Shown here in pieces: positions 26,551 to 36,300 of a DNA stretch of 64,000 bases. The notes under the pieces were generated by a model that was given only the letters and a program-made list of their open reading frames with translations, did not search any database and was not told the DNA's origin. Source of the stretch: Thermohalobaculum xanthum (GTDB lineage: Bacteria; Pseudomonadota; Alphaproteobacteria; Rhodobacterales; Rhodobacteraceae); the NCBI RefSeq assembly GCF_016623495.1, contig NZ_JAEHHL010000002.1, positions 372,001-436,000 on the forward strand, written 5' to 3'. Every line of letters starts with the position of its first letter. The stretch's first letter is position 1. The translations under genes and the position numbers were made by a program.

Positions 26551-27282
26551 ATGGACCGCCGCGCGCGCCCCGAGGAATGGTGGGAGACGATCCGCTTCGC
26601 GGACGACATCACCCTGATCCACGAGCCCCTGATCCACCCCTTCTTCCGCTGCAACGTCTGGCATGTCCGCGGGCGCGAGCGCGACCTCCTGGTCGACAGC
26701 GGCATGGGCGTGGTCAGCCTGCGCGAATGGGTGCCGCTGGTGACCGAGCGGCCACTGACCGCCGTGGCCTCGCACACCCATTTCGACCATATCGGCTGTC
26801 ATCACGAGTTCGACGACCGCTGCGTGCACCGCGCCGAGGCGGGACTTCTGGCGAACCCGACCCGCGCCGGCACGCTGGCCGAGCCCTATGTCACCGACGA
26901 GATCTTCGAGAAGCTGCCGCCCGAGCCCTACGCCTCGGCTGCCTACACGGTGGCCTCCGCGCCCGCGACACGCCTGCTCGAGGATGGTGACGTGCTCTCG
27001 ACCGGCGACCGCGCCTTCGAGGTGATCCACACGCCCGGGCACTCGCCCGGCGGCATTGCGCTGTGGGAGGCGGCGACCGGCACGCTGATCGCCGGGGACA
27101 TCCTCTATGACGGCGAGCTGATCACCGACACCTACCATTCAGACATGGACGACTACGTGCGCTCGATGAAACGGCTGCTCGACCTGCCGGTCGCGATCGT
27201 CCATGCGGGCCATTTCCCCAGCTTCGGCGCCGCCCGCCACAAGGCCCTGATCCGCGCCTTCCTTGCCCAGCACGACCGCTGA
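26551..27282 (+). CDS. MBL-fold metallo-hydrolase of the guanidino/polyamine operon
   Basis: A 243-residue metallo-beta-lactamase-fold hydrolase, cytoplasmic (no signal). The metal site is SHTHFDHIG (H75, H77, D79, H80), with further ligands in HTPGHSPGG, AGDILYDGE and VHAGHFPSFG near the C-terminus, giving the dinuclear zinc or iron pattern of glyoxalase II-like enzymes. ATG 26551 lies 1 bp after the ATPase stop with GGAGG upstream, so it is in the operon. The fold serves thioesterases, lactonases, amide hydrolases and others; its link to guanidino-compound catabolism is inferred only from position. Confidence 0.85.
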   Translation: MDRRARPEEWWETIRFADDITLIHEPLIHPFFRCNVWHVRGRERDLLVDSGMGVVSLREWVPLVTERPLTAVASHTHFDHIGCHHEFDDRCVHRAEAGLLANPTRAGTLAEPYVTDEIFEKLPPEPYASAAYTVASAPATRLLEDGDVLSTGDRAFEVIHTPGHSPGGIALWEAATGTLIAGDILYDGELITDTYHSDMDDYVRSMKRLLDLPVAIVHAGHFPSFGAARHKALIRAFLAQHDR

Positions 27283-27433
27283 GCGCTGCCCCGGAAAGGG
27301 ACGGGAGCGGCACGTTTTGTCCTGATTTCGGTCAATATTCACCGTTAACCTCCGCCTTCGTGACCAAAGAGTGGTGGCTTGTCCGCCGGTGAGAGCGAAA
27401 GCGCATCTCGTGCGTAAAGGTGGGGGAACGACA

Positions 27434-28672
27434 ATGACGGCAACCGCTTTGAACAGGGCGGTCGGAGGGGCGCTCGGGCTTGGAATGCTGGCCGCGGGCG
27501 CGCTCGTGCTGGACGCCGGCGACGCTGCAGCGCAGGTTGCGCGCCTCGCCTGCGGCAGCCAGCCCTACACCATCCAGTCCGGCGACACGCTGCGCACCAT
27601 CGCCATGCGCGCCTACGGGCGCGGCGACTACAATCCGATCTTCGACGCGAATCGCGACGTGATCTCGAACCCGTCGCTGCTGCGCGTCGGCCAGCGGATC
27701 GTAATCCCTTGCCTTGGCGAGACGCCTGCGAGCCCGCTGGCCCGCATGAACGCCCCGGCGAATCTCGGCGGCTCCTCCGCCACCGATGAAACCGCGCGCT
27801 CGAGCATCGTCTTCCAGCCCGCCATGGTCCCGGCGAAGCCGGCCGGCGACACCGTCAAGCAGGTGGCGCCAAAGGTGGCTGCGGCCAGCGGCGCGGCAAC
27901 TGCATCCGATGCGGCCGCTTCGGATGCGGTGCGGCTCCTTGCGGCCGCAGATTTCGGGCCGATCACCGGCGCGTCGCTTCCCAACGGCGACCTCATGACC
28001 GAGCTGCTGGCCGAGGCGATGCGCCGCTCGGGCGTCGCGCAGGCGGGCGGCATCACCTTCGACGACGACCGCGGCACGCATCTCACCCAGGTGCTCCCGC
28101 AGGGCGACGCCGACATCGCCTATCCCTGGCCGCGTCCCGACTGCGCGCGTCCGGCGCTCCTCGATCGCGAGACCCGGTGGCAGTGCAGCGACTTCGTCTT
28201 CAGCGCGCCGCTCTACGAGATCGAGATCGGCTTCTACTTCCGCGCCGACGACGAGACCGCGCTCGCAGCCGATCCGGGGCTGCTGTTCGGCCGCCGCCTC
28301 TGCCGGCCCGAGGGCGCCTATGACGGCGATCTCGCCGCCGAGGCGCTGATCGCGCCGAACGTCGAGCGCGTGGCGCCCGCCTCGGCGCGTGACTGCTTTG
28401 CCGCGCTCGCCGCCGGCCGGGTCGACGCCGTCTCGGTCAGCACCGAGGTGGCCGAGGCCGAGATCGAAGCCGCGGGCCTCGGCAGCCGCATTGTCCGGGC
28501 CGAGATGCTGGGGACGCCGATGACGCTGCATGCGGTGGCGCTGGAGACGAACGAGAACGCTGTCGCGGCGATCCAGGCGATCGATGCGGCACTGGGCGCG
28601 ATGCGCCTTGACGGGGGCTGGGACGAGATCGTCGCCCGCCACCGCGAGATCGGACGGCTGGCCGCGCGCTGA
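27434..28672 (+). CDS. LysM domain fused to a family-3-like solute-binding domain
   Basis: Exported protein of 412 residues: signal or hydrophobic leader (GGALGLGMLAAGALVLDAG, to about residue 34), one LysM domain at about 44-92 (YTIQSGDTLRTIAMRAYGRG to LRVGQRIVIP), an alanine-rich linker to about 165, then a domain resembling periplasmic amino-acid-binding proteins (ANGSLPNGDLMTELLAEAM-like start, DADIAYPWPRPDC, and the lobe-crossing FGRRLCRPEG). LysM binds peptidoglycan, so the solute-binding lobe would be tethered to the wall. ATG 27434 is preferred, with a GTGGGGGAA stretch upstream. No permease gene is adjacent, so this may be a sensor or scavenging receptor. It is monocistronic and ends at a strong terminator. 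Confidence 0.75.
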   Translation: MTATALNRAVGGALGLGMLAAGALVLDAGDAAAQVARLACGSQPYTIQSGDTLRTIAMRAYGRGDYNPIFDANRDVISNPSLLRVGQRIVIPCLGETPASPLARMNAPANLGGSSATDETARSSIVFQPAMVPAKPAGDTVKQVAPKVAAASGAATASDAAASDAVRLLAAADFGPITGASLPNGDLMTELLAEAMRRSGVAQAGGITFDDDRGTHLTQVLPQGDADIAYPWPRPDCARPALLDRETRWQCSDFVFSAPLYEIEIGFYFRADDETALAADPGLLFGRRLCRPEGAYDGDLAAEALIAPNVERVAPASARDCFAALAAGRVDAVSVSTEVAEAEIEAAGLGSRIVRAEMLGTPMTLHAVALETNENAVAAIQAIDAALGAMRLDGGWDEIVARHREIGRLAAR

Positions 28673-28763
28673 CGCGGCGGATTGACGGGCGAGCGCCGAG
28701 CTGGGGGGCTTTGAGGCGCGCGCCATCGGCGCCGGGCAACATCCGGCGCGGCCAGCGGTTCGG

Positions 28764-28801
28764 GGCCGGGCGGAGGGGTTACCCCTCCTGCCCGGCCTTT
28801 T
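28764..28801 (+). terminator. Rho-independent terminator after the LysM protein gene
   Basis: A 15-bp GC stem: 28764-28778 pairs with 28782-28797 with a single bulged T, loop TTA, followed by TTTT. The last bases of the convergent RND pump gene, including its stop codon, form the right arm, so the coding sequence doubles as terminator. Confidence 0.85.
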
Positions 28802-31800
28802 CCATACCGCGGGCGCGGCGCGCGACGACGCCGATCCAGCGGCACAGCACGTAGAAGAGCGGCGTGAAGATCAGGCCGAAGGCGGTCACGCCCAGCATGC
28901 CCGAGAACACCGCCGTGCCCAGGGCCTGGCGCATTTCGGCCCCCGCACCGGTGGCGATCACCAGCGGCACGACACCCAGGATGAAGGCGAACGAGGTCAT
29001 CAGGATCGGCCGCAGGCGCAACCGGGCCGCCTCGATCGCCGCCTCGACACGGCTCAGCCCGCGATCCTCCTCGGCCTGCCGGGCGAACTCGACGATCAGG
29101 ATCGCGTTCTTCGCCGCGAGGCCCACCAGAACCACCAGGCCGATCTGCGTGAGGATGTTGTTGTCCATCCCGCGGTAGAGCACGCCCGTGATCGCCGCGA
29201 GCAGACACATCGGCACGATCAGGATGACCGCAAGCGGCAAAAGCCAGCTCTCGTACTGCGCCGCCAGCGCGAGGAACACGAACACCACCGCCAGAACGAA
29301 GATCACCGTGATCGAGCCCGAGGCCAGCTTCTCCTGCAGCGACATCTCGGTCCATTCGAACTCGAAGCCCGACGGCAGCACCTGCGCGGCCAGACCCTCG
29401 GCCAGCGCCAGCGCGTCGCCGGTCGACACGCCGGGCGCGGCACCGCCCTGAACCGCCGCGGCGGGGAACAGGTTGTAGCGCGCGACCCGCCAGGGCCCGG
29501 TGGTCTCGCTCAGCGTGGCCACCGCCCCGATCGGCGTCATCTCGCCCGCGGCCGAGCGCGTGCGCAGATCGGCGATGTCCGAGGGATCATCGCGGAACGG
29601 CCCGTCGGCCTGTGCCGTCACCCTGTAGGTCTGGCCCAGGAAGTTGAAGTCGTTGACGAAGGCCGAGCCGAGATAGATCTCCAGCGTCTCGTTCACCGCC
29701 TCGGGACTCACGCCGATCAGCTCGGCCTTGACCCGGTCGATATCGGCAAAGATCCGCGGCGTTCGGGTGTTGAAGAGGCTGAAGACGCCCTGCAACCCCG
29801 GGGTCTGGTTGCCCTGGATCATCATGCCGAAGACGGCTTCCTCCAGCGCCTCGAGCCCGCGGCCGCGCCGGTCCTGGACATACATCTTCCAGCCGCCGGT
29901 CGAGCCCACGCCGCGCACCGGCGGGGGCTGCACGATGAAGATGTTCGCCTCGGCGATCGGGAACAGCTGCCCCATCAACTCGCCCTGGATGCGCTCGGCC
30001 GAGTATCCCTCCTCGGCGCGCCACTCGAAGGGCTTGAGCGTCAGGAAGATCGCCGCCGCGTTGGGCGCGTTGGTGAAGGTCGCGCCGTCGAGCCCGACGA
30101 TCGGCACGGCATGTGCAACACCCGGATGCTCGAGCGCGATCCCTGAGACCTTCCGCGCCACGGCGTCGGTGCGCGAGAGCGCGGCGCCCGCGGGAAGCTG
30201 CACGACGGTGATCAGATAGCCCTGGTCCTGCGGCGGGATGAAACCCGTCGGCGCCGCCTGGAAGCGGTCGACCGCAAGGTAGATCAGCCCGCCATAGACG
30301 ACCAGCATCATCACGATGATGCGAAGCAGCCGCCGCACCAGCCAGGCATAACCGCCCGCGATCCGCTCGAAGCCCCAGTTGAAGGCCGCACCCGCCTGCC
30401 GGAACGGCCAAGTCAGCAGGTCCCACAGCCGCGCCAGCGGCCCGGCCGGCCCGGCCCGGTGCTTCGGGCGCATCAGCAGCGCCGCCAGCGCCGGCGAGAG
30501 CGTGAGCGAGACCATGCCCGAAAGCGCCACCGCGGCCGAGATTGTCAGCGCGAACTGCCGGAAGAACTGGCCCGAGATGCCCGAGATGGCGGCGACCGGT
30601 GCGAAGACGGCGATCATCACCAGCACGCTCGCGATCAGCGCGGTGCCGACCTCGTCCATCGTCTTGTGCGCGGCCTCGCGGGGGCTGAAACCCTCCTCGA
30701 GATAGCGCTCGACGTTCTCGACCACGATGATGGCGTCGTCGACGACGATGCCGATCGCCAGCACCAACCCGAACAGCGAAAGGGTGTTGAGCGAGAAGCC
30801 GAAGGCCTGCATCGCCACGAAGGTGCCGATCAGCGACACCGGGATCGCGACGATCGGGATAATCGCGGTCCTGAGCGACTGCAGGAAGACGACGATCACC
30901 AGCGTCACCAGCACCACCGCCTCGAGCAGCGTGGTGATCACTGCGTCGATCGAGGCCTGGATGAACTCGGTCGGGTTGTAGACGACCGTGTACTCGATGC
31001 CCTCGGGGAAGCTCTTCGACAGTTCCTCCATCATGGCCAGAACCGCTTCCGAGGTCTCGAGCGCGTTCGAGCCCGGCCGCTGGAACACGCCGATGGGCAG
31101 CGCCACGTCGCGGTCGAGATAGCCGTTGATCGCGTAGTCCTGCGCGCCCAGCTCGACCCGCCCGATATCGCGCACGCGCACCAGACCGCCCTCGGGCGTG
31201 GTGGCGACGACCACGTCCTCGAACTGCTCGGGCCGTTTCAGGCGCCCTTCGGTCGTGACCTGCAGCTCCCAGGCCGACTGCTTCGGCAGCGGCTGGCGGT
31301 TGACGATACCCGAGGCCACCTGGACGTTGTTGGCGCGCAGCGCCTGGACCACGTCGCCCGCGGTCAGCCCGCGCGCCGCGACCAGATCGGGGTCGAGCCA
31401 CACGCGCATCGAGTAGGCGCGCTCGGCGAACACCGTCGCGCGGCCCACGCCCTCGATGCGGGCCAGCTGGTCCACCACCTGGGTGCGCGCATAGTTCGAG
31501 ATGTAGAGCTGGTCGCGCGAGCCGTCGGGCGACAGCATGTGAATGACCATCATCAGATCGGGCGACGACTTCTCGGTGGTCACGCCAAGGCGCCTGACCT
31601 CCTCGGGCAGCCGGGCCTCGGCCGCGGCCACCCGGTTCTGGACCAGCACCTGCGCGGTGTCGATGTCGGTGCCCAGCGCGAAGGTGATCGACAGCGACAT
31701 GTTTCCGTCGCCGGTCGACTGGCTCAGCATGTAGAGCATGCCCTCGACGCCGTTCACCTCCTGCTCGATCACCGAGGCGACGGTATCCGCCACGGTCTCG

Positions 31801-31967
31801 GCCGAAGCGCCGGGGAACGAGGCGCGCACCTGGATCGTTGGCGGCGCGATGTCGGGGTACTGGGCGACCGGCAGGGTGGTGTAGCTGACCAGTCCCATCA
31901 GCACCGCAACGACCGACAGGACCGTCGCGAAGATCGGCCGGTCGATGAAGAAATGCGAGAAGCGCAT
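28779..31967 (-). CDS. RND multidrug efflux permease (HAE1 family)
   Basis: Inner-membrane proton-driven efflux pump of 1062 residues, the normal length for AcrB/MexB relatives. N-terminus MRFSHFFIDRPIFATVLSV and the first periplasmic part YPDIAPPTIQVRASFPGASAETV are HAE1 hallmarks. The proton-relay aspartate pair is in VLAIGIVVDDAIIVVEN (helix 4) and the partner lysine in VGLAAKNAILIVEFARQ (helix 10). Two large periplasmic loops are present. The adaptor gene stops 1 bp upstream of ATG 31967. No outer-membrane channel gene is in the window, so it probably uses a TolC encoded elsewhere. Substrate range is not predictable. Confidence 0.95.
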   Translation of the reverse strand: MRFSHFFIDRPIFATVLSVVAVLMGLVSYTTLPVAQYPDIAPPTIQVRASFPGASAETVADTVASVIEQEVNGVEGMLYMLSQSTGDGNMSLSITFALGTDIDTAQVLVQNRVAAAEARLPEEVRRLGVTTEKSSPDLMMVIHMLSPDGSRDQLYISNYARTQVVDQLARIEGVGRATVFAERAYSMRVWLDPDLVAARGLTAGDVVQALRANNVQVASGIVNRQPLPKQSAWELQVTTEGRLKRPEQFEDVVVATTPEGGLVRVRDIGRVELGAQDYAINGYLDRDVALPIGVFQRPGSNALETSEAVLAMMEELSKSFPEGIEYTVVYNPTEFIQASIDAVITTLLEAVVLVTLVIVVFLQSLRTAIIPIVAIPVSLIGTFVAMQAFGFSLNTLSLFGLVLAIGIVVDDAIIVVENVERYLEEGFSPREAAHKTMDEVGTALIASVLVMIAVFAPVAAISGISGQFFRQFALTISAAVALSGMVSLTLSPALAALLMRPKHRAGPAGPLARLWDLLTWPFRQAGAAFNWGFERIAGGYAWLVRRLLRIIVMMLVVYGGLIYLAVDRFQAAPTGFIPPQDQGYLITVVQLPAGAALSRTDAVARKVSGIALEHPGVAHAVPIVGLDGATFTNAPNAAAIFLTLKPFEWRAEEGYSAERIQGELMGQLFPIAEANIFIVQPPPVRGVGSTGGWKMYVQDRRGRGLEALEEAVFGMMIQGNQTPGLQGVFSLFNTRTPRIFADIDRVKAELIGVSPEAVNETLEIYLGSAFVNDFNFLGQTYRVTAQADGPFRDDPSDIADLRTRSAAGEMTPIGAVATLSETTGPWRVARYNLFPAAAVQGGAAPGVSTGDALALAEGLAAQVLPSGFEFEWTEMSLQEKLASGSITVIFVLAVVFVFLALAAQYESWLLPLAVILIVPMCLLAAITGVLYRGMDNNILTQIGLVVLVGLAAKNAILIVEFARQAEEDRGLSRVEAAIEAARLRLRPILMTSFAFILGVVPLVIATGAGAEMRQALGTAVFSGMLGVTAFGLIFTPLFYVLCRWIGVVARRARGMEKAGQEG

Positions 31968-31968
31968 C

Positions 31969-33150
31969 TCACTCGGCTCCCAGTTCGATCGTCACCTCGT
32001 TGGCGGTGACACCCTGCCCCGGCCGCGCACGCTGCACGCCCGCCACGATCACCCGGTCGTCGGCTGTCAGGCCCTCGTTGACCACCCGCAGGCCGCGATG
32101 AAGCTGGCCGGGAACCACGGGCTTCGGCACGACCTTGCCCTCGGCGTCCACGGTCATCACGATCTTGCGCGCCTGGTCGGAGATGATCGCCTCGTCGGGG
32201 ATCAGCAGCGCATCATGCGCCTCAGATGCGGGGACCCGGACGCGGCCGAAGACGCCGGGCAGGATGAGGTGCTGCGGGTTCTCCACCAACGCGCGGCCGG
32301 TGATGGTGCCGGAGTTGGGGTCGAACTCGTTGTCGATGAACTCGAGCACGCCGGGATGACGGAACGTGTCCTCGTTCATCAGCCGGATACCCACCTTGAT
32401 CTTCGGCATCTCCGCGGCCGAGCCCGTGGCCACCCGGTTCCCGCGCGGATAGCGCAGATAATCGGCCTCGGAGGTGGTGAACTCGAAATGGATCGGGTCG
32501 ATGCTGACCAGCGTTCCCAGCGCGGTCGCCTGCGTCGTGCCGCCAACGATCAGGTTGCCCGGGTCGACGGCGCGCGCCGAGATGCGCCCGGTGAAGGGCG
32601 CACGGATCTCGGTGAACTCGAGGTCGAGGCGCGCGGTGCGCAGCTCGGCCTCGGCAATCGCCACGTTGGCGTCGGCCTGGGTCAGGGTCGCGCGCGTCCG
32701 GTCGACCTCCTGCACCGTGCCGACATTGCGCGAGGCCAGCTGCTCCGCGCGGTCAAGCTCGAGCTTCGCAAGCTCGCGCCCCGCCTTGGCGGATTCGAGC
32801 GCCGCCTCGGCGCGGTTCACCGCCGCTTCGAACGGCCGCCGGTCGATGGTGAAAAGGATCTGGTCCTTCTCGACGATCGAGCCGTCCTCGAAGCCGACGC
32901 TGTCGAGGTAGCCCGAGACGCGCGCGCGCAGCACGACGCGTTCGACCGCCTCGAAACGGCCGGTGTAGACGACGTAGTCGGTCACCTTGTCGCTGAGTGG
33001 GCGCGCGACCTCGACGGGCGGGTTCGGCGGCATCTGTGCGCCGGCCGGCAATGCTGCAACCAGGACGAAAAGTGCGAGGGTGGCGGCAAGAGTCGCGAAC
33101 GGCGAACCATGACGACCCATGGAAAAGGCCGGACGGCCGAGAGCGAGCAT
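31969..33150 (-). CDS. RND efflux periplasmic adaptor subunit
   Basis: Membrane-fusion protein of 393 residues bridging pump and outer-membrane channel. Export signal around ATLAATLALFVLVAALPAGAQ. Order: lipoyl half (VLRARVSGYLDSVGFEDGSIV), alpha-helical hairpin (about residues 85-150, ERLAKLELDRAEQLASRNV-like), second lipoyl half (TEIRAPFTGRISARAVDPGN) and beta-barrel/proximal domain. No lipobox cysteine, so it is soluble or anchored by an uncleaved signal. I choose ATG 33150 because GGGAGA lies right before it; ATG 33165 has no such site. A promoter and repeated half-sites stand upstream. Confidence 0.92.
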   Translation of the reverse strand: MLALGRPAFSMGRHGSPFATLAATLALFVLVAALPAGAQMPPNPPVEVARPLSDKVTDYVVYTGRFEAVERVVLRARVSGYLDSVGFEDGSIVEKDQILFTIDRRPFEAAVNRAEAALESAKAGRELAKLELDRAEQLASRNVGTVQEVDRTRATLTQADANVAIAEAELRTARLDLEFTEIRAPFTGRISARAVDPGNLIVGGTTQATALGTLVSIDPIHFEFTTSEADYLRYPRGNRVATGSAAEMPKIKVGIRLMNEDTFRHPGVLEFIDNEFDPNSGTITGRALVENPQHLILPGVFGRVRVPASEAHDALLIPDEAIISDQARKIVMTVDAEGKVVPKPVVPGQLHRGLRVVNEGLTADDRVIVAGVQRARPGQGVTANEVTIELGAE

Positions 33151-33221
33151 GAAGGGGTCTCCCATCGAACTGGCGTTGTCGGCCGCTGGATCGGGCCTGC
33201 GTCGGGTCGGAGTAGGACGCG

Positions 33222-33250
33222 TATATAGAGAACCGCTGCGGAAATGTCTT
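33222..33250 (-). promoter_or_regulatory. Candidate promoter of the RND efflux operon
   Basis: On the minus strand AAGACA (33245-33250) and TATATA (33222-33227) are separated by 17 bp, 72 bp before the adaptor start. The -10 is strong in an otherwise GC-rich genome; the -35 matches four of six consensus bases. Confidence 0.5.
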
Positions 33251-33261
33251 TATGTCGCACC

Positions 33262-33298
33262 GCAAAAAATTTTGCTGCATACGCAAAGGTGAATTGCG
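33262..33298. promoter_or_regulatory. Cluster of GCAAA/TTTGC half-sites upstream of the efflux promoter
   Basis: GCAAAA-AA-TTTTGC spans 33262-33275, TTTGC-N7-GCAAA overlaps it at 33271-33287, and CGCAA-N7-TTGCG follows at 33282-33298. Alternating inverted half-sites of this kind are typical operators for TetR/MarR-type repressors of efflux pumps. They lie just upstream of the predicted -35. No regulator gene is adjacent. Confidence 0.5.
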
Positions 33299-33351
33299 CG
33301 CCATGCATCGCATGACGCAGGACACCTCTCTTCGGCACGCCGCTTCCGGCG

Positions 33352-36300
33352 TCAGAAATCCTTACGCCAGTTGATGCCGATCGACGAGCCATTATCCTGG
33401 CTGACCTCGCCGTCGACAGTGAAATCGCCGAAGACGTCCACCTCGACCTGAATGGTCGCCGAGCCGCCATCGAGCGGCTGCTTCGCCCCGACGAAGACAC
33501 CATCGGCTACGTTCTTGCCCACGGTCACCGACGCGCCGTCGCCGTCGCCATCCTCGTCGATGCGCAGCACGTCGATCCCCACCGCCCCGCGCAGCCGGTC
33601 GACGAAACCGCCCGAGCCGCTCATCAGGGTCGCCAGCGCATTGGCCAGTTGCAGGGCCTCGGTCGGGCTCAGCGACTGGCGCGAGCGACCGAACAGCGTG
33701 CGGGGCAGCACCTCCTCCTCGGGGACCACAGGGTCCGACGTGAAGGAGATGTCGAGGTCCGACGCGGGCCCCGTGACCTCGATCCGGCCGATGAAGCCGT
33801 CTCGCTCATGCGCCAGCTTGACGTCGAGTATCGGGTCGATCTTCCTGCCGCCGGTGAAACGGACCTCGCCTGTCTCGAGGTTGAAATCGCGTCCCAGCAG
33901 GTCGAGCCGGCCGCGGATGCGATCGATCGAGCCGACGATCAGGGGTCGCGCCGCGCTGCCGCCGACATCGAGGCCGATCCGCCACTCGCTGTCGAGCCCG
34001 CGGCCGCGCACGAAGACATTGCCCGGCGCCTCGACGCGCACGTCGAGCGAGATGTTCTGCCCCACCGGATCCTCCGGCTCGGGGATCGGGTCGCCCTTGT
34101 AGTAGACCTCGCCCAGATCGGCGACCGAGGGCGGCGTGGTGTCCACCAGCCGCACCTCGGCACGATCGACCGTCACGGTTCCCTTGACGGCCGGCCCGGT
34201 CAGCGGCCCGCGGGCGGTGATGTCGGCCGAGATCTGCGCCCTGACGTCATCGCGGCGCACCAGGATCGCCTCGCGCGCGGTCAGGGTCGCGTCGATGGTC
34301 TTGGCGTCGAGCTCGATCCGCGAGTCTACCCGCCCCTTGGCACCGTCCCGCGCCGAGAGCTCGAGGACAATCCCGCCCTCGCCGTCGAGCTGCGATCCCA
34401 TCGTCAGGTTGGTCAGGATCGTGCCGGTCTCGAGGTTCTGGTACTGCCCGCCGCTCAGCGCGACCGAGCCGCCGATCGCGGGATTTGCCACCGGCCCCGC
34501 CAGCGTGATGTCGAGCGTGAGATCGCCATCGAGGATATGGTCGGGCACCGGCACCAGCGCCCAGAGATCGCCCAGCCGCCCCTGCCATTTCAGCGTGCCG
34601 TCCATCGGCGCGCCCTCGGGCACCATGGGCACCGGCCCGCCCGACGGGCGCAGCGGCAGGGCGGCGGTCACCCTGACCGGGTCGCCGAACGGGCCCGAAA
34701 GCTCGATCTCGGCATCCGCCCGCCGCCCGTCCCAGCGCGCCGCGGCATCGAGGCCGAGAGCGCCGATATCTGCCACCGCCTTGTCGAAATGCACGTCGCG
34801 CGCGGACAGCGTCACGTCGGCACGCGCCGATCCGGCGCGCGTGTCGAACTCGGCCCGGGCGTCCAGCTGTCCCTCGGCCAGCGGCAGCTTCGTGTCGAGC
34901 GCCGCGAGCGCCTGCGCCAGCGCGTCGAAATCATCCATGGCAAGCGTCAGCGCGCCGCCCATCCCGGCCGGATAGATGCCGAGCGTGCCGCCAAGGCCGC
35001 CGCCCGGAAGGGCGAGATCGATCCCCTCGAGCCGGGTCGTGCCGTCCGAGACCCGGATCGCCAGCGGCGCCCGCAGCTCGACCACGGCCTCGCCCAGGGC
35101 GGCACGCGCCTCCCGCACCTGCGCCGTGATCTCCGGGCCCGCCACGTCGGCGCCGGCCCGAAGCCGCAGCGACACCGGCTTGGGGTCGCCCCTGCCCGTG
35201 GCCGCCTCGCCCGCCGCATCGGCCGCGAGTTCGAGCGCTGCAAGCGGCCCCTTCACCGTGGCCGAGACCGGCGCCAGCGTCAGTGCCTCGGCCTCGATCC
35301 GCGCGACATCGGCCCGGATATCGAGGACCGGCGCGTCGCTCAGCGCGTTCGCGACGCGTGCCGTCACCTTCGCGGTCTGGGCGGCCAGCCCCTCGGCCGC
35401 CACCCCGGGCGCCTCGAGCTGCGCGTCCAGCGTGCCGTCGGCATCCAGCGTCGCCGCAAGCTGCGCGCTCGCGACCTCGACGCCGCTTGCCGCGATCCCG
35501 GTCGCCTTGGTCTCGAGCCGGCCCGCAGGCGTCGTGTTCAGCCCGCTCACTTCGGCCTGCCCGGTCAGGCTCTGCACCGCGGCGCCCTCGGCGGTAAAGC
35601 CCGAGGCCTCGAAGCTCGTCGCGACCGAGGGGTCACCCGACAGGTCCGCTAGATCGGCGGTCCCGTCAAAGCGCGCCAGCGTCACGGCGCCCAACGCGGC
35701 GATATCCTCGAGCGCAAAACTCACCCGGCCGCCCGGTGTCCCGGTAAGATCCGCCAGCGCGGCCTCGACGGTGCCCTGCCCCAGGCTTCCCTGCGGGTGG
35801 CGCGCATCCTCGACCGTCAGCGTGACGTCGGCCGCCGGCGCGCCAAGCGCGTCGCGCAGCATCCCCGCGATGGCGACCCGGGCGACCTCGGCCTCGAACC
35901 CCGCGAAACGCGCAAGCTCGAGGTCGAGCTCGGCATCCTGCCGCCGCGCCGGCGCCGACAGCCGGACCTGCCCGTCGAGCGCGCCGGCAAGGCGCTCGCC
36001 TGCGGCCTGCTCGGTCAGGGGCGCGAGCGTGCCGAGGTCGGGAATGCTCAGCGTCACACCCCCTTGCGCCAGCGTCGTGTCGAGCGCGACATCCACCGCA
36101 CCCGCCGCGGTCAGGCCCATGGCCGTCGCGGTCATGTCCTCGAGCGCGAGGCTCTGCCCCGCAAGGTGGAACCGGGTCGCGATCTCGGCGGGGCCAAAGC
36201 GCGAGCCATCGGCGGTGACCGCGACGCGGCCCTCGACCGAGCCCTCGGGCGCCTTGCCGCCGGACGGGGGCGCCGGCGGCGAAACGATGGTGACATCGTG

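Noticed and set aside
30459-32009. A 516-codon open frame antisense to the RND pump gene
   Set aside because: Composition is typical of an antisense shadow, and the minus strand carries an unbroken, well-conserved transporter.
33151-33165. Upstream ATG 33165 as the start of the RND adaptor
   Set aside because: It has no ribosome-binding site, whereas GGGAGA lies at the right distance from ATG 33150.
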